Shown: positions 25,291 through 33,921 of the stretch, piece after piece
How the letters are laid out: each line of letters starts with the position of its first letter
Numbering within the stretch: position 1 is the stretch's first letter
DNA from: Amycolatopsis dendrobii
GTDB lineage: Bacteria > Actinomycetota > Actinomycetes > Mycobacteriales > Pseudonocardiaceae
NCBI RefSeq assembly: GCF_014145675.1
Contig: NZ_JACGZW010000001.1
Location: forward strand, 62,001 to 126,000
Direction: 5' to 3'
DNA length: 64,000 nt
The notes under the pieces: model-generated
Told to the model about the DNA's origin: nothing
Seen by the model: only the letters and a program-made list of their open reading frames with translations
Databases searched by the model: none
Program-made: the position numbers and the translations under genes

Positions 25291-26589
25291 GTGGTGCTTG
25301 AGCAGGAAACGAAGACGGCGGGGCGGATCCGGCGGGTGGCGCTCGCGAGCGCGATCGGGACGACCATCGAGTGGTACGACTACTTCGCCTACAGCACGGC
25401 GACCGCACTGGTCTTCAACAAGCTGTTCTTCCCGTCGCTTTCCCCGGCGTCCGGCACGCTCGCCGCGTTCGCGACGCTCGGGGTCGGGTTCGTCGCGCGG
25501 CCGCTGGGCGGGATCGTCTGGGGCCACTTCGGCGACCGCGTGGGGCGCAAGGCGATGCTGGTCGCCTCGCTGGTGCTGATGGGGCTCGCGACCGCGGGCG
25601 TCGGCGTGTTGCCGACCTACCACCAGGCCGGCGTCATCGCGCCGGTGCTGCTCGTGGTTCTCCGGGTGCTGCAAGGGATTTCGGCGGGCGGCGAATGGGG
25701 CGGTGCGGCGCTGATGGCGGTCGAGCACGCGCCGGAGGGCAAACGCGGCCGGTACGGGTCCTTCTCGCAGATCGGCGTCCCGGCCGGGCTGATCCTGGCG
25801 CAGCTGGTGTTTTTCCTCGTGAACAGTTCGCTGTCGGCCGACGACTTCCGGTCTTGGGGCTGGCGGATCCCGTTCCTGGTCAGCCTTGTGCTGGTGGCGG
25901 TCGGGCTGGTGATCCGGTTGCGCGTGGAGGAAAGCCCGGTGTTCGCGAAGCTGCGCAGCACCGGCGAGCGCAGCAAGCTGCCGATCGTGGAGGTGCTGCG
26001 CGCGCGGCCGAAGCAGGTCCTCGCGGCGGCGGTCAGCTTCATCGCGAACACCGCGCTGGGCTACATCTTCTTCGCTTACCTGCTGTCGTACGGCACTTCG
26101 GTGCTGAAGCTGTCCAGCACGACGATGCTGGTCGTGGTGATCGTCGGCAGCGTCGTGTGGCTGGCGAGCATCGTCGCCGCGGCGATCTGGTCGGACTCGG
26201 CGGGCCGGAAACCCGTCTACCTCGCGGGTTCCGTGCTGCTGGTCGTGTGGTCGATCCCGTTCTTCCTGCTCGTGGACACCGCGCGGCCGTGGCTGCTGAT
26301 CGTCGCGGTGGTGGTGCTGAACGTGGGCCTCGGCGCGACGTACGGACCGCAGTCGGCGTTGTTCTCGGAGCTGTTCGAATCCCGGTTCCGCTACAGCGGA
26401 TCGTCGTTCGCCTACGCGGTGGGCGCGGTCCTGGGCGGCGGGTTCGCCCCGCTGATCGCGGCCTCGCTGCAGAGTTCGACCGGGACGTCGCTGTCCGTGT
26501 CGCTCTACATGGTGGGCGTCGGCGTGCTCAGCCTCCTCGCCGTGCTGGCGTTCCCGCGCAAGCCGCTCGTGCCGGTCACAGCAGAGTGA
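25291..26589 (+). CDS. MFS transporter, MHS (metabolite:H+ symporter) family
   Basis: 432 residues, 12 predicted membrane helices. Near the start SAIGTTIEWYDYFAY is the MHS signature, followed by RPLGGIVWGHFGDRVGRKAML (loop 2-3 motif) and QGISAGGEWGGAAL. Relatives (ProP, ShiA, KgtP) move organic acids or osmolytes; the substrate is not evident. It starts at GTG 25291 after AAGGGGG. Its last 14 bases overlap the convergent lipase gene. Confidence 0.88.
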   Translation: MVLEQETKTAGRIRRVALASAIGTTIEWYDYFAYSTATALVFNKLFFPSLSPASGTLAAFATLGVGFVARPLGGIVWGHFGDRVGRKAMLVASLVLMGLATAGVGVLPTYHQAGVIAPVLLVVLRVLQGISAGGEWGGAALMAVEHAPEGKRGRYGSFSQIGVPAGLILAQLVFFLVNSSLSADDFRSWGWRIPFLVSLVLVAVGLVIRLRVEESPVFAKLRSTGERSKLPIVEVLRARPKQVLAAAVSFIANTALGYIFFAYLLSYGTSVLKLSSTTMLVVVIVGSVVWLASIVAAAIWSDSAGRKPVYLAGSVLLVVWSIPFFLLVDTARPWLLIVAVVVLNVGLGATYGPQSALFSELFESRFRYSGSSFAYAVGAVLGGGFAPLIAASLQSSTGTSLSVSLYMVGVGVLSLLAVLAFPRKPLVPVTAE

Positions 26590-27766
26590 GCGGCACCGCG
26601 TCGGCCATCCGCTGGTACCCGGCGTCGTTCGGGTGCAGGTGGTCGCCGGAGTCGTAGGCGGGAAGCATCGCGAGCGGATCGGCGGGATCGCGCACGGCCG
26701 CGTCGAAGTCGACGACGCCGTCGCAGATCCCGCTGGTCCGGATGAACGCGTTCACCGCCTGGCGGGTTTTCTCCAGCGTCGGATCGTAGATTTTCCAGCC
26801 CTTGAACGGCGTGAGCGTGCCGCCGATGACCCGGATGCCCTGCGTCTTGGCCTGCGCGACGATCTGGCGGAGCGCGGAGACGATCATCGCCGGATCGGTC
26901 TGGTGCGGGTTCTGCTGGATGTCGTTGATGCCTTCGAGCACGATCAGCGTGCGGACGTCGCCGCTGGTCAGCACGTCGTCGGCGAGCCGGGCGAGCGCGT
27001 TGCGGCCCGAGGCGGCTCCGTCGAGGAGCAGCCGGTTGCCGCTGATCCCGGCGTTGAGCACGCCGAGCCGTCCGTGCAGCCGGTCGCTCAGCCGGTCCGG
27101 CCAGCGGCGGTTCGCGCCGGGCGTGGAGTGCGCGCCGTCGGTGATCGAATCGCCGAGCGTCACGACGGTGCCGCGGGCGGGCCCGCGGACGTCGACCTCG
27201 CTGACGTAGTGCCACACCGCGGTCTGCTCGGTGAACGACGCGCCGGATTCCTCGGCCGCGAAATCGCCGGCGCGCGTGAAGAACGACGTCTGCTGGGCGA
27301 GCGGATGGTAGGTGACCGGTCCGGACGGCGTCGGCACGTACGTGGTCACGAGAAGGTCGGCGTCGGCGGGAACGCGCAGCCACGCCGGGTCGCTCAGCAC
27401 CTCGGCACCGGCCGGGACGACCACAGTGGACTGTCCGCCGAACGTCAGCGTGCGCATCGTGCCGCCCGCGGCGCGCGGACCGGTGTCGGCGACGGCGAGC
27501 GTCACGTGGCCAAAGGTGAGCGGTGCGGTGCCGAAGGTGTTGGAAAGCCTTACCCTGGCTTGATTTCCGCCCGCGCTGGTGTGCACGACGTTGCGGATCG
27601 AGTAGTTCGGATACCCCTGCGGCGTGTTCGCCACCCCGGCCGCGGGCGACGCCGCCCACGTGCCGACCCAGCCGTGCGCGGCCAGGTCGCCCTCGGCACT
27701 GCTGGACGCGGTGACCGCGCCCAGCGTGAGCACGGCGGCCGTGCTCAGAGTCAGGATCCGTTTCAT
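26576..27766 (-). CDS. secreted GDSL/SGNH lipase-esterase
   Basis: 396 residues with a Sec signal peptide (MKRILTLSTAAVLTLGAVTA). An N-terminal beta domain precedes the SGNH hydrolase core: GDSITDG with nucleophile Ser207, GISGNR (block II Gly), GINDIQ (block III Asn) and DHLHPND (Asp-His of block V). The layout matches extracellular esterases of the rhamnogalacturonan-acetylesterase-like group. ATG 27766 is chosen because the signal peptide begins there. It lies divergent from the sedolisin gene; both are degradative enzymes. Confidence 0.85.
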   Translation of the reverse strand: MKRILTLSTAAVLTLGAVTASSSAEGDLAAHGWVGTWAASPAAGVANTPQGYPNYSIRNVVHTSAGGNQARVRLSNTFGTAPLTFGHVTLAVADTGPRAAGGTMRTLTFGGQSTVVVPAGAEVLSDPAWLRVPADADLLVTTYVPTPSGPVTYHPLAQQTSFFTRAGDFAAEESGASFTEQTAVWHYVSEVDVRGPARGTVVTLGDSITDGAHSTPGANRRWPDRLSDRLHGRLGVLNAGISGNRLLLDGAASGRNALARLADDVLTSGDVRTLIVLEGINDIQQNPHQTDPAMIVSALRQIVAQAKTQGIRVIGGTLTPFKGWKIYDPTLEKTRQAVNAFIRTSGICDGVVDFDAAVRDPADPLAMLPAYDSGDHLHPNDAGYQRMADAVPLTLL

Positions 27767-27904
27767 GGAGACACTGTGCGCGCGCCCGCGCGGCACGGCA
27801 TCCGCGGTCCCGGTCATCGGGTCGACAGAAAACCGGACAGGATTTGCCTCCGGACGGGGGATACGACGGTGGTGGACCGCTCGCACGGGGTTCACCATAG
27901 AGTG

Positions 27905-29512
27905 ATGACCGAATCACAATGGGTATCACTGTCCGGAAGTCTGCGTCCGGCGCTGGCCGAGGCCGAGGTGCTCGGCCCGCTCGACGCGGACGCCACCGTC
28001 ACCGCGACCGTCGTCCTGCGGCGGCGCGCCGAACTGGATGTGGCCGCGCTGAGCGAGCCGCTCGCCCCGGAGGAGTTCACCGGCCGCTACGGGGCCACCG
28101 CCGACGATCTCGACCTGGTGCGCACTGTCCTCACCGACGCCGGGCTGACCGTCACCGACACGCACGCCGGATCGCGCCGCGTCTCGGTCCGGGGCCCGGC
28201 ACGGGCGATGACGGCCGCGTTCAAGACCGAGCTGAACCGGGTCCGCCACGGCGAAGCGGGCGAATTCGCCGCGCGCACCGGGGAACTGCAACTGCCCGCC
28301 TCGCTCGGGGACGTCGTGGTCGCCGTGCTCGGCCTCGACGAACGGCCGCAGGCGCGGGCGCTGTTCCGGATGCACAAGGAAGCCGCCGGGCAGGGCTACA
28401 CCCCGGACCAGGTCGGGCAGCTGTACGGGTTCCCGGCCGACGCCGACGGCGCCGGGCAGACCGTCGCGGTGATCGAACTCGGCGGCGGATACAAACCGGA
28501 AGACCTGAAGAAGTACTTCGCCGGCTTGAAGATCACCGAACCGAAGGTGACCGCGGCCGGGGTCGACGGCGGCAAGAACGCGCCGACCGGCGACCCGAAT
28601 TCGGCCGACGGGGAAGTGCTGCTGGACGTCGAGGTGATCGGCGCGCTCGCGCCGGGAGCCGCGCAGATCGTGTACTTCGCGCCGAACACCGACCAGGGCT
28701 TCCTGGACGCGGTGAGCACCGCGGTGCACGCGACGCCGACCCCGGTCGCGGTCAGCATCAGCTGGGGCCAGTCCGAGGACCAGTGGACGCCGCAGGCCCG
28801 CACCGCGATGGACCAGGCGTTCGCCGACGCCGCGGCGCTCGGCGTGACGGTGTGCTGCGCGTCCGGCGACAACGGCAGCGCCGACGGGCAGAAAGACGGG
28901 GCGCAGCACGTCGATTTCCCCGCGTCGAGCCCGCACGCGCTCGCCTGCGGCGGCACCAAACTCGACGGGACCCCACCGTCCACAGTGAACTCGGAGACGG
29001 TCTGGAACACCTCCGGCGGCGGGTCGACCGGCGGCGGCGTGAGCGACGCGTTCCCGGTGCCGGACTACCAGCAGGCCGCCGGCGTGCCTGTCCGGGCCGG
29101 GGACGGAAAGCCTGGTCGCGGCGTCCCGGACGTCGCGGGGAACGCGGACCCGGCGACGGGATACCAGGTGCTGGTCGACGGACAGCAGATCGTCGTCGGC
29201 GGCACGAGCGCGGTTTCGCCGCTGTGGGCGGCGTTGCTGGCCAGGCTGGCGCAGACGGCCGGGCGCGGATTCGGGCTGGTGCACAGCAAGCTGTACGCCG
29301 GAGTCGGCGCGGGCAAGGCGCAGCCGGGGTTCCGCGACATCACCGAGGGCAGCAACGGCGCGTATTCGGCCGCTGCCGGATGGGACGCGTGCACCGGGCT
29401 CGGGGTGCCGGACGGGGCGGCGCTGCGGAAGCTCTTCGGCGGTAAAGCGTCCTTAATGGACAGTCGGGGCCGGTCAGCCGCTACTGGCTGTCGCGGGCCA
29501 GGAGTTCGATGA
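27905..29512 (+). CDS. sedolisin (S53) serine-carboxyl peptidase, kumamolisin-like
   Basis: 535 residues. A Pro-kumamolisin activation domain (about 5-150) precedes the S53 catalytic domain: Glu237 and Asp241 in DGEVLLDVEV, oxyanion Asp322 in ASGDNGS and nucleophile Ser435 in GGTSAVSP. It probably works at low pH as an endopeptidase. No signal peptide is evident, which is common in bacterial kumamolisins. The last 20 or so residues (from KASLMDS) look unlike the family and include a TTA Leu codon, so the natural stop may have been lost. ATG 27905 sits 138 bases from the divergent lipase start. Confidence 0.88.
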   Translation: MTESQWVSLSGSLRPALAEAEVLGPLDADATVTATVVLRRRAELDVAALSEPLAPEEFTGRYGATADDLDLVRTVLTDAGLTVTDTHAGSRRVSVRGPARAMTAAFKTELNRVRHGEAGEFAARTGELQLPASLGDVVVAVLGLDERPQARALFRMHKEAAGQGYTPDQVGQLYGFPADADGAGQTVAVIELGGGYKPEDLKKYFAGLKITEPKVTAAGVDGGKNAPTGDPNSADGEVLLDVEVIGALAPGAAQIVYFAPNTDQGFLDAVSTAVHATPTPVAVSISWGQSEDQWTPQARTAMDQAFADAAALGVTVCCASGDNGSADGQKDGAQHVDFPASSPHALACGGTKLDGTPPSTVNSETVWNTSGGGSTGGGVSDAFPVPDYQQAAGVPVRAGDGKPGRGVPDVAGNADPATGYQVLVDGQQIVVGGTSAVSPLWAALLARLAQTAGRGFGLVHSKLYAGVGAGKAQPGFRDITEGSNGAYSAAAGWDACTGLGVPDGAALRKLFGGKASLMDSRGRSAATGCRGPGVR

Positions 29513-29657
29513 TCCGGCAGAGCGAGGCGTTCACTGAGGCGAAGCCCTGCCGCATCTCCTCGCGGAGGTCGGCCGGGTCTTCGCGGAGTGCGTTGAGCGT
29601 GCCCGTGCGAGCGCGTCCGAGGCGAGCGGCGCGGTCGCTCACGTCATCGTCGGCCAT
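29481..29657 (-). CDS. small hypothetical protein
   Basis: 58 residues (MADDDVSDRAARLGRARTG and onward), mostly helical with ADLREEMRQGF near the end, as in short coiled-coil proteins that contact larger partners. The start at 29657 is preferred over an upstream one whose sequence is Pro/Gly noise. It overlaps the sedolisin tail by 32 bases on the opposite strand. No family is recognised and it may not be real. Confidence 0.4.
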   Translation of the reverse strand: MADDDVSDRAARLGRARTGTLNALREDPADLREEMRQGFASVNASLCRIIELLARDSQ

Positions 29658-29841
29658 GCAGCCGATCCTGCGAAGCCCTGGCTGCTCGCTGTGGATCGGG
29701 CAGGCCGGTCCACCGAGGCCCCCGGGCAGACCGAGGCGACGGTTTCCGCACCCGTTCAGCACGAGTTCGCCTCCGCGTCAGCGCAACCTTTCGGTCCGCT
29801 CGCCCGTAGAAGAAAGGGGAGCGAGAGGCGGGAGCGGACGG

Positions 29842-30342
29842 ATGCGCGGAAAGATCGTCGCGATCGTGCTGGCCGGGTCGGCCGTGGTCGCGGCCGGATG
29901 CGGAGCGCCGGCGGAACCGGAGGCCCAGGCGGCCGGGCTGCCGCTGGCGCCGTCGCCGGAACTGCCGACGCCGCCGGTGCGGCACCTCCCGCCGGGGCCC
30001 TCGTGCTCAGTGGTCACCGGCGCCTGCGCGAGCCTCTCGCTGCGGCGGGCGTGGCTGATGGAAAACGGCGCGGCGGTGCGGTCGGTCCCGATGGAGCCGG
30101 GCGGCCCTGGCCGGCCGACTCCGCTCGGGACGTTCCGGGTGGCGTGGAAGGACCGCGTCCACCGCAGCGACGAGTACGGCGACGAGATGCCGAACTCGGT
30201 GTTCTTCGCCCCGGGCGGCATCGCCTTCCACGCCGGGCCGCTCGACCGTCCGTCGCACGGCTGCCTCCACCTCACGGAAGAGGACTCGGCGCTGTTCTTC
30301 GACCGGCTGCCGGTGGGGGCCGAGGTCGAAGTGGACCGCTGA
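29842..30342 (+). CDS. lipoprotein L,D-transpeptidase (YkuD)
   Basis: 166 residues. A signal peptide ends in the lipobox VAAGC (Cys20), so the protein is anchored to the outer face of the membrane. The YkuD domain (about 55-165) ends in FHAGPLDRPSHGCLHL with catalytic Cys141 and the two expected His residues. Such enzymes make 3-3 cross-links in peptidoglycan or attach proteins to it. The domain is short but complete. ATG 29842 follows GGGAG. Confidence 0.85.
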   Translation: MRGKIVAIVLAGSAVVAAGCGAPAEPEAQAAGLPLAPSPELPTPPVRHLPPGPSCSVVTGACASLSLRRAWLMENGAAVRSVPMEPGGPGRPTPLGTFRVAWKDRVHRSDEYGDEMPNSVFFAPGGIAFHAGPLDRPSHGCLHLTEEDSALFFDRLPVGAEVEVDR

Positions 30343-30350
30343 CGGCCGGT

Positions 30351-30764
30351 TCAGCCGGGCTGGCCGATGTTGACCATCCAGGAGATGCCGAACCGGTCGG
30401 TGCAGGCGCCGAATTCGTCGCCCCACATCTGCTTCTCCAGCGGAACCGCCACCGTCCCGCCGTCGGTCAGCTTTTCCCAGCAGCGGCGCAGCAGGTCGCC
30501 GTCGTCGCCGCTGAGGCTGATCGAGATGTTCGTGCCCGGCTTGTGCTCCGTGCCGGGCGGGACGTCAGCGGCCATGAGCGTGAAGCCGTTGTCCCCCTCC
30601 AGCATCGCGTGCATGATGCTGTCCGCGTAGTCGGCCCCCGCGGGTGCGCCGGACTCGCCGAAGGTGTTCAGCGCGAGGTCGCCGCCGAACACGTCGTGGT
30701 AGTACTCCATCGCTTCGCGCGCGTTGCCCGCGAAGCTGATGTACGGGTTGAGTTTCGAGGCCAT
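30351..30764 (-). CDS. PhnB-like VOC (glyoxalase-fold) protein
   Basis: 137 residues with the PhnB/DUF3335-type VOC fold: NPYISFAGNAREAMEYYHDVFGG at the start, then MHAMLEGDNGFTLMAADV and a C-terminal KQMWGDEFGACTDRFGISWMVNI. PhnB-like proteins are related to glyoxalase and bleomycin-resistance proteins, but their own activity is undefined. ATG 30764 begins MASKLNPY. It stands between the transpeptidase and sigF genes. Confidence 0.85.
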   Translation of the reverse strand: MASKLNPYISFAGNAREAMEYYHDVFGGDLALNTFGESGAPAGADYADSIMHAMLEGDNGFTLMAADVPPGTEHKPGTNISISLSGDDGDLLRRCWEKLTDGGTVAVPLEKQMWGDEFGACTDRFGISWMVNIGQPG

Positions 30765-30865
30765 CGGGCCCTCCTCAGCTGATGGACAGGCCCGCATCGT
30801 CGCAGCTGCGGAGGGGCGCGGCAACGGGATCGGGCCCGGCCGGGCGACCCCCGTCGCGGGTGTGC

Positions 30866-31651
30866 TCAGGGGTCGCCGGTGAGTTTGTCGCGCAGTTGCT
30901 CGAGGGTCTGCGACAGCAGCCGGGACACGTGCATCTGGGAGATGCCGACCTGCTCGGCGATCTGGGTCTGGGTGAGGCCGCCGAAGAACCGCATCACCAG
31001 GATCGCGCGCTCCCGTTTGGGCAGTTCGCGCAGCAGCGGCTGCAGGGCCTCGTGGTTCTCGATGTGCTCGATCTCCGGGTCGTCGCTGCCGAGCGTGTCG
31101 GCGAGCAGCAGCGGTTCGGCGTCGTCGTGCACCGGCTTGTCCACCGACAAGGTCTGGTACGCGTGGCCCGCGACCAGTCCTTCGTGGACCTCGGAAAGCT
31201 CGAGGCCGAGGTGCTCGGCGAGCTCGGTGGGCGTCGGCGCGCGGCCGAGCGTCTGCGACAGGGTGGCCGAACCGCGGCTGAGCGCGAGGTGCAGTTCCTT
31301 GAGCCGCCGCGGCACGCGGACCGACCAGCCGGTGTCGCGGAAGTACCGGCGGATCTCGCCCATGATCGTGGGCACGGCGAAGGACAGGAAGTCCGGGCCG
31401 CGGTCGGGGGTGAACCGGTCGATCGCGTTGATCAGGCCGATCCGGGCGACCTGGACGAGGTCCTCGCGGGGTTCGCCGCGGCCGGTGAACCGGGTGGCGA
31501 TGTGCTCGGCGACCGGCAGGAACTCGGTGACGAGCTGTTCGCGCAGCCGCGGCCGCTGCCCGTCGTCGGCGGGCAGCGCGGCGAGCTCCTCGAACAGCGG
31601 CGCGGTGTGCGCGTATTCGTCGCGGTGGCGGGTGACGGGCTGCTGGTTCAC
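30866..31651 (-). CDS. sigF: SigF/SigB-type stress sigma factor
   Basis: 261 residues with all sigma70 group 3 regions: region 2 (FTGRGEPREDLVQVARIGLINAIDRF, split), region 3 and a region 4 helix-turn-helix (GGLTQTQIAEQVGISQMHVSRLL). The PTIMGEIRRYFRDTGWSVRVPRRLKEL segment is typical of SigB/F/G factors. It starts at GTG 31651 overlapping the rsbW stop (GTGA), so antagonist and sigma factor are made together. It recognises GTTT-N15-17-GGGTAT promoters in related actinomycetes; two matches occur in this window. Confidence 0.9.
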   Translation of the reverse strand: MNQQPVTRHRDEYAHTAPLFEELAALPADDGQRPRLREQLVTEFLPVAEHIATRFTGRGEPREDLVQVARIGLINAIDRFTPDRGPDFLSFAVPTIMGEIRRYFRDTGWSVRVPRRLKELHLALSRGSATLSQTLGRAPTPTELAEHLGLELSEVHEGLVAGHAYQTLSVDKPVHDDAEPLLLADTLGSDDPEIEHIENHEALQPLLRELPKRERAILVMRFFGGLTQTQIAEQVGISQMHVSRLLSQTLEQLRDKLTGDP

Positions 31652-32100
31652 CCGCTCGCCTCCCGGTGCAGGTCGAGGTCGAGGGTCAGCGCGTATCCGT
31701 CTTCGGCGGGGTCCGGCACGCTGCGCGCGGACACGTTCGAGGCCAGCGTGGTCAGCACATGCCAGCCGAAACTTCGCTCGCTCGGCGGCTCGGGCTGCTG
31801 GGTGCGGGTCTTGACGGTGAACCGGATCCCGTCGGGCGAGACGGTGAACTGGCAGGTCATCGCCGCCCCGGGGGCGGCCGTCGAGACGACCTGGGCACAC
31901 GCCTCGTCGACGGCCATCTTGGCGTCGGCGATGGCGTCGAGCCCGTAATCGGCCCGCGCGGCGACAGCCTGCGCGAGCATGCGGACAAGCGGGATCTGGT
32001 AAGTCTCCGCCGGAAGCCGCAGCTCGATCACCTCGTCGAGCAAACGGTCCACGGCTGGCATGCCGCCGCTGGCGCGGCTGCCGGGGCCCTCGTCGTTCAT
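31648..32100 (-). CDS. rsbW: RsbW-type anti-sigma factor / serine kinase
   Basis: 150 residues with a GHKL ATPase (HATPase_c_2) fold: KMAVDEACAQVVS is the N-box region and FGWHVLTTLASNV the C-terminal helix. It should bind and inhibit the co-encoded sigma factor and be released by a STAS antagonist. In the N-box the position usually held by Asn (E-x-x-x-N) is Gln here, which may alter ATP or Mg use. Its own promoter is described at 32110-32135. Confidence 0.85.
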   Translation of the reverse strand: MNDEGPGSRASGGMPAVDRLLDEVIELRLPAETYQIPLVRMLAQAVAARADYGLDAIADAKMAVDEACAQVVSTAAPGAAMTCQFTVSPDGIRFTVKTRTQQPEPPSERSFGWHVLTTLASNVSARSVPDPAEDGYALTLDLDLHREASG

Positions 32101-32109
32101 GGCTCCCGC

Positions 32110-32135
32110 ATACCCAGGCGGGGCCCGATCGACAC
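32110..32135 (-). promoter_or_regulatory. SigF-type promoter of rsbW-sigF
   Basis: Read on the minus strand, GTGT-N16-GGGTAT ends 10 bases before the rsbW ATG. It matches the SigF consensus GTTT-N15-17-GGGTAT with one mismatch in the -35. Position and match suggest autoregulation with a very short leader. Confidence 0.55.
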
Positions 32136-32307
32136 GTGCGGGCGCGATCCCGGTGTGTGCGCAGCGGCACGTTTGCGGCGGGACCGGACCGGTTCGCGGC
32201 GCCGCCCCGGGTGAATCCGGCGTGAGGCGGGCGGCGATTTCGCGTGACAAACCGCCGGAGGTTGGGTAGTCAGCAGGGAGAACCTTTTCGGAAGCGGGGT
32301 GACCCCC

Positions 32308-32841
32308 ATGGTGCAGGTGCGAGTGCAGGGGCTGGCCGTGGTGGCGCAGGAGTCGGCGCCGGTCGTGCTGCTGCGCGAGGAATCCGGCTCGCGCCGGTGG
32401 CTCGCCATCACCATCGGCGCGCCGGAAGCGCAGGAACTGGCCGCCGCGCAGGAACAGGTCGTGTCCGCGCGGCCGGGGACGGTCGAGCTGATCATCGAGG
32501 TGCTGGCGGCGCTGGGCCAGCGCGTGGAACGGGTCGAGATCACCCAGCTGCTGGACAGCATCTTCCACGCGGACCTCGTCCTGTCCGGCGGCGCGCGCGT
32601 GTCGGCCCGCCCGAGCGACGCGATCGCGATCGGGCTGCGCACGCATGCCCCGCTGGAAGTCGCGGAGGCGGTCCTCGACGAGGCGGCGGTCGACGTGACG
32701 GTGGCCGCGGGCGACGAAACCGCTCTCGACGCGGCTGCCGACCTGGAGGAACCGGCCGAGGCGAACGAGGACGAGATCCGCCGGTTCCGGGATCTGCTGG
32801 ACGACGTGAGCCCGGAGGATTTCCGCGACCCGGACGCGTGA
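32308..32841 (+). CDS. bifunctional nuclease-domain (DUF151) protein
   Basis: 177 residues. Residues 1-130 form a DUF151/bifunctional nuclease domain (LAVVAQESAPVVLLREESGSRRWLAI, split; then DSIFHADLVLSGG and ARPSDAIAIGLRTHAPL). The tail is acidic (EEPAEANEDEI). Plant and bacterial members have RNase/DNase activity and act in stress responses. ATG 32308 follows a GGGG run; GTG 32299 is an alternative. It is divergent from rsbW-sigF and may share stress control. Confidence 0.78.
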   Translation: MVQVRVQGLAVVAQESAPVVLLREESGSRRWLAITIGAPEAQELAAAQEQVVSARPGTVELIIEVLAALGQRVERVEITQLLDSIFHADLVLSGGARVSARPSDAIAIGLRTHAPLEVAEAVLDEAAVDVTVAAGDETALDAAADLEEPAEANEDEIRRFRDLLDDVSPEDFRDPDA

Positions 32842-32880
32842 GCCTCGCGCCGCACCCGGCTCGCTGTCCTCAGTGGACGG

Positions 32881-33297
32881 TCAGGCCTTCTCGGCGGGCC
32901 GGGGCAGCGGGATCTCGGTGAGCCCCTCGGCGGCGCCGGACCGTACGCAGTCCAGGGGGAAGAGCGAGAACAGCCGCCGGACCGTGGGCGCGGAACCCGG
33001 GTCGACGTAGAAATCCTTGTCCGCTCCGGCGGCCAGCAGCTTCAGCCGGATCAGGACGCGCAGCCCCGCGACGCCGAGGAAGGTCGTCCGGCGCAGGTCG
33101 ACGATCACCAGGCTGACGGTGCTGCGCAGCCGCGCCTCGACGACCTCGGCCAGCCGGGGCGCGGTAGCCAGGTCGACCTCCCCGGAAACCTCGACGACGG
33201 CGGTTCCCGGAGCGGGGTGGCGGACGCGCAGCCGGAGCATCCCCGTCGGGTCCGGCGACGGCAGTGCGGGCAGTCGGGCAATGTGCGCGGCGGTCAT
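32881..33297 (-). CDS. STAS-domain anti-sigma factor antagonist
   Basis: 138 residues with one STAS domain (about 20-130): VVEVSGEVDLATAPRLAEVVE then IVDLRRTTFLGVAGLRVLI. In phosphorylatable antagonists the loop reads DSSG or similar, with Ser as the RsbW target; here it is GVAG (75-78), so it lacks the phospho-Ser. It may be a constitutive or otherwise regulated partner of the nearby RsbW. ATG 33297 follows GAGAGAG. The C-terminus beyond 110 is family-like in length. Confidence 0.78.
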   Translation of the reverse strand: MTAAHIARLPALPSPDPTGMLRLRVRHPAPGTAVVEVSGEVDLATAPRLAEVVEARLRSTVSLVIVDLRRTTFLGVAGLRVLIRLKLLAAGADKDFYVDPGSAPTVRRLFSLFPLDCVRSGAAEGLTEIPLPRPAEKA

Positions 33298-33921
33298 CAC
33301 GGCACTCTCTCTGAGCCGCGCGCAGGGCTGCGGCGGAATGCCGGACCGGCCGGGCACCGGGCATCCCGGCGCGCGGGACGAATCACACGGTGGCTGGAGG
33401 CTCAACCACTCTCCACCGTAGCTCTCCCGAGCCGCCCAGGGAAGCCGCCGAAGGGGGACGACCGGTGACGCGGCGATTGCCCTGGTGGGGCGGGGCAGTT
33501 GTTGAACGATCAGGCAAGTGCGGGGGAGAGTGCCGCTGGGTTCGCCGGAAACGGTGGTGGCAAAGGACAATCCGGCGGCGGCTGGGTGGTATCTCGCTGG
33601 CGGTCGGGGAGACCGGGTGCGCGTGACGGCGAGGGAGGCTCCGCGGCTGCAAGCGGAAGCATTCCGGGCCGCGCGAATCCTGCTGCCGCAAGCAAACTCC
33701 CCACTCGCTCAGCCACGCGTCGATGTGACAGTCGTGCTCGGGCGGCGCTGTGCGCAGTTGCCCCCTGCGAGATGGGCCCGCGCAGCCGTCTCCGGCAGCG
33801 TGGAGCTTGCCGTAAAAGCAACCTCCCGCCGCTGGGCTCGGCTATCCCGCGTCACAAGGAGTCCGCGGAGATGCCGCGGACAGCGCGGATTCCGCTGCGG
33901 CCAGCGCCCCCGACGACCCGG
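33298..33921. other. 624-bp gap with no convincing gene
   Basis: Open frames here are short or Arg/Pro-rich antisense noise, and codon third positions lack the usual GC bias. No promoter consensus, repeat or RNA gene was recognised. The stretch may hold a decayed gene next to the frameshifted LLM gene. Confidence 0.5.

Noticed and set aside
32244..32269. GTGA-N16-GGGTAG before the DUF151 gene as a SigF promoter
   Set aside because: The -35 half matches only two of four bases, so it was not called despite the correct distance to rsbW-sigF.
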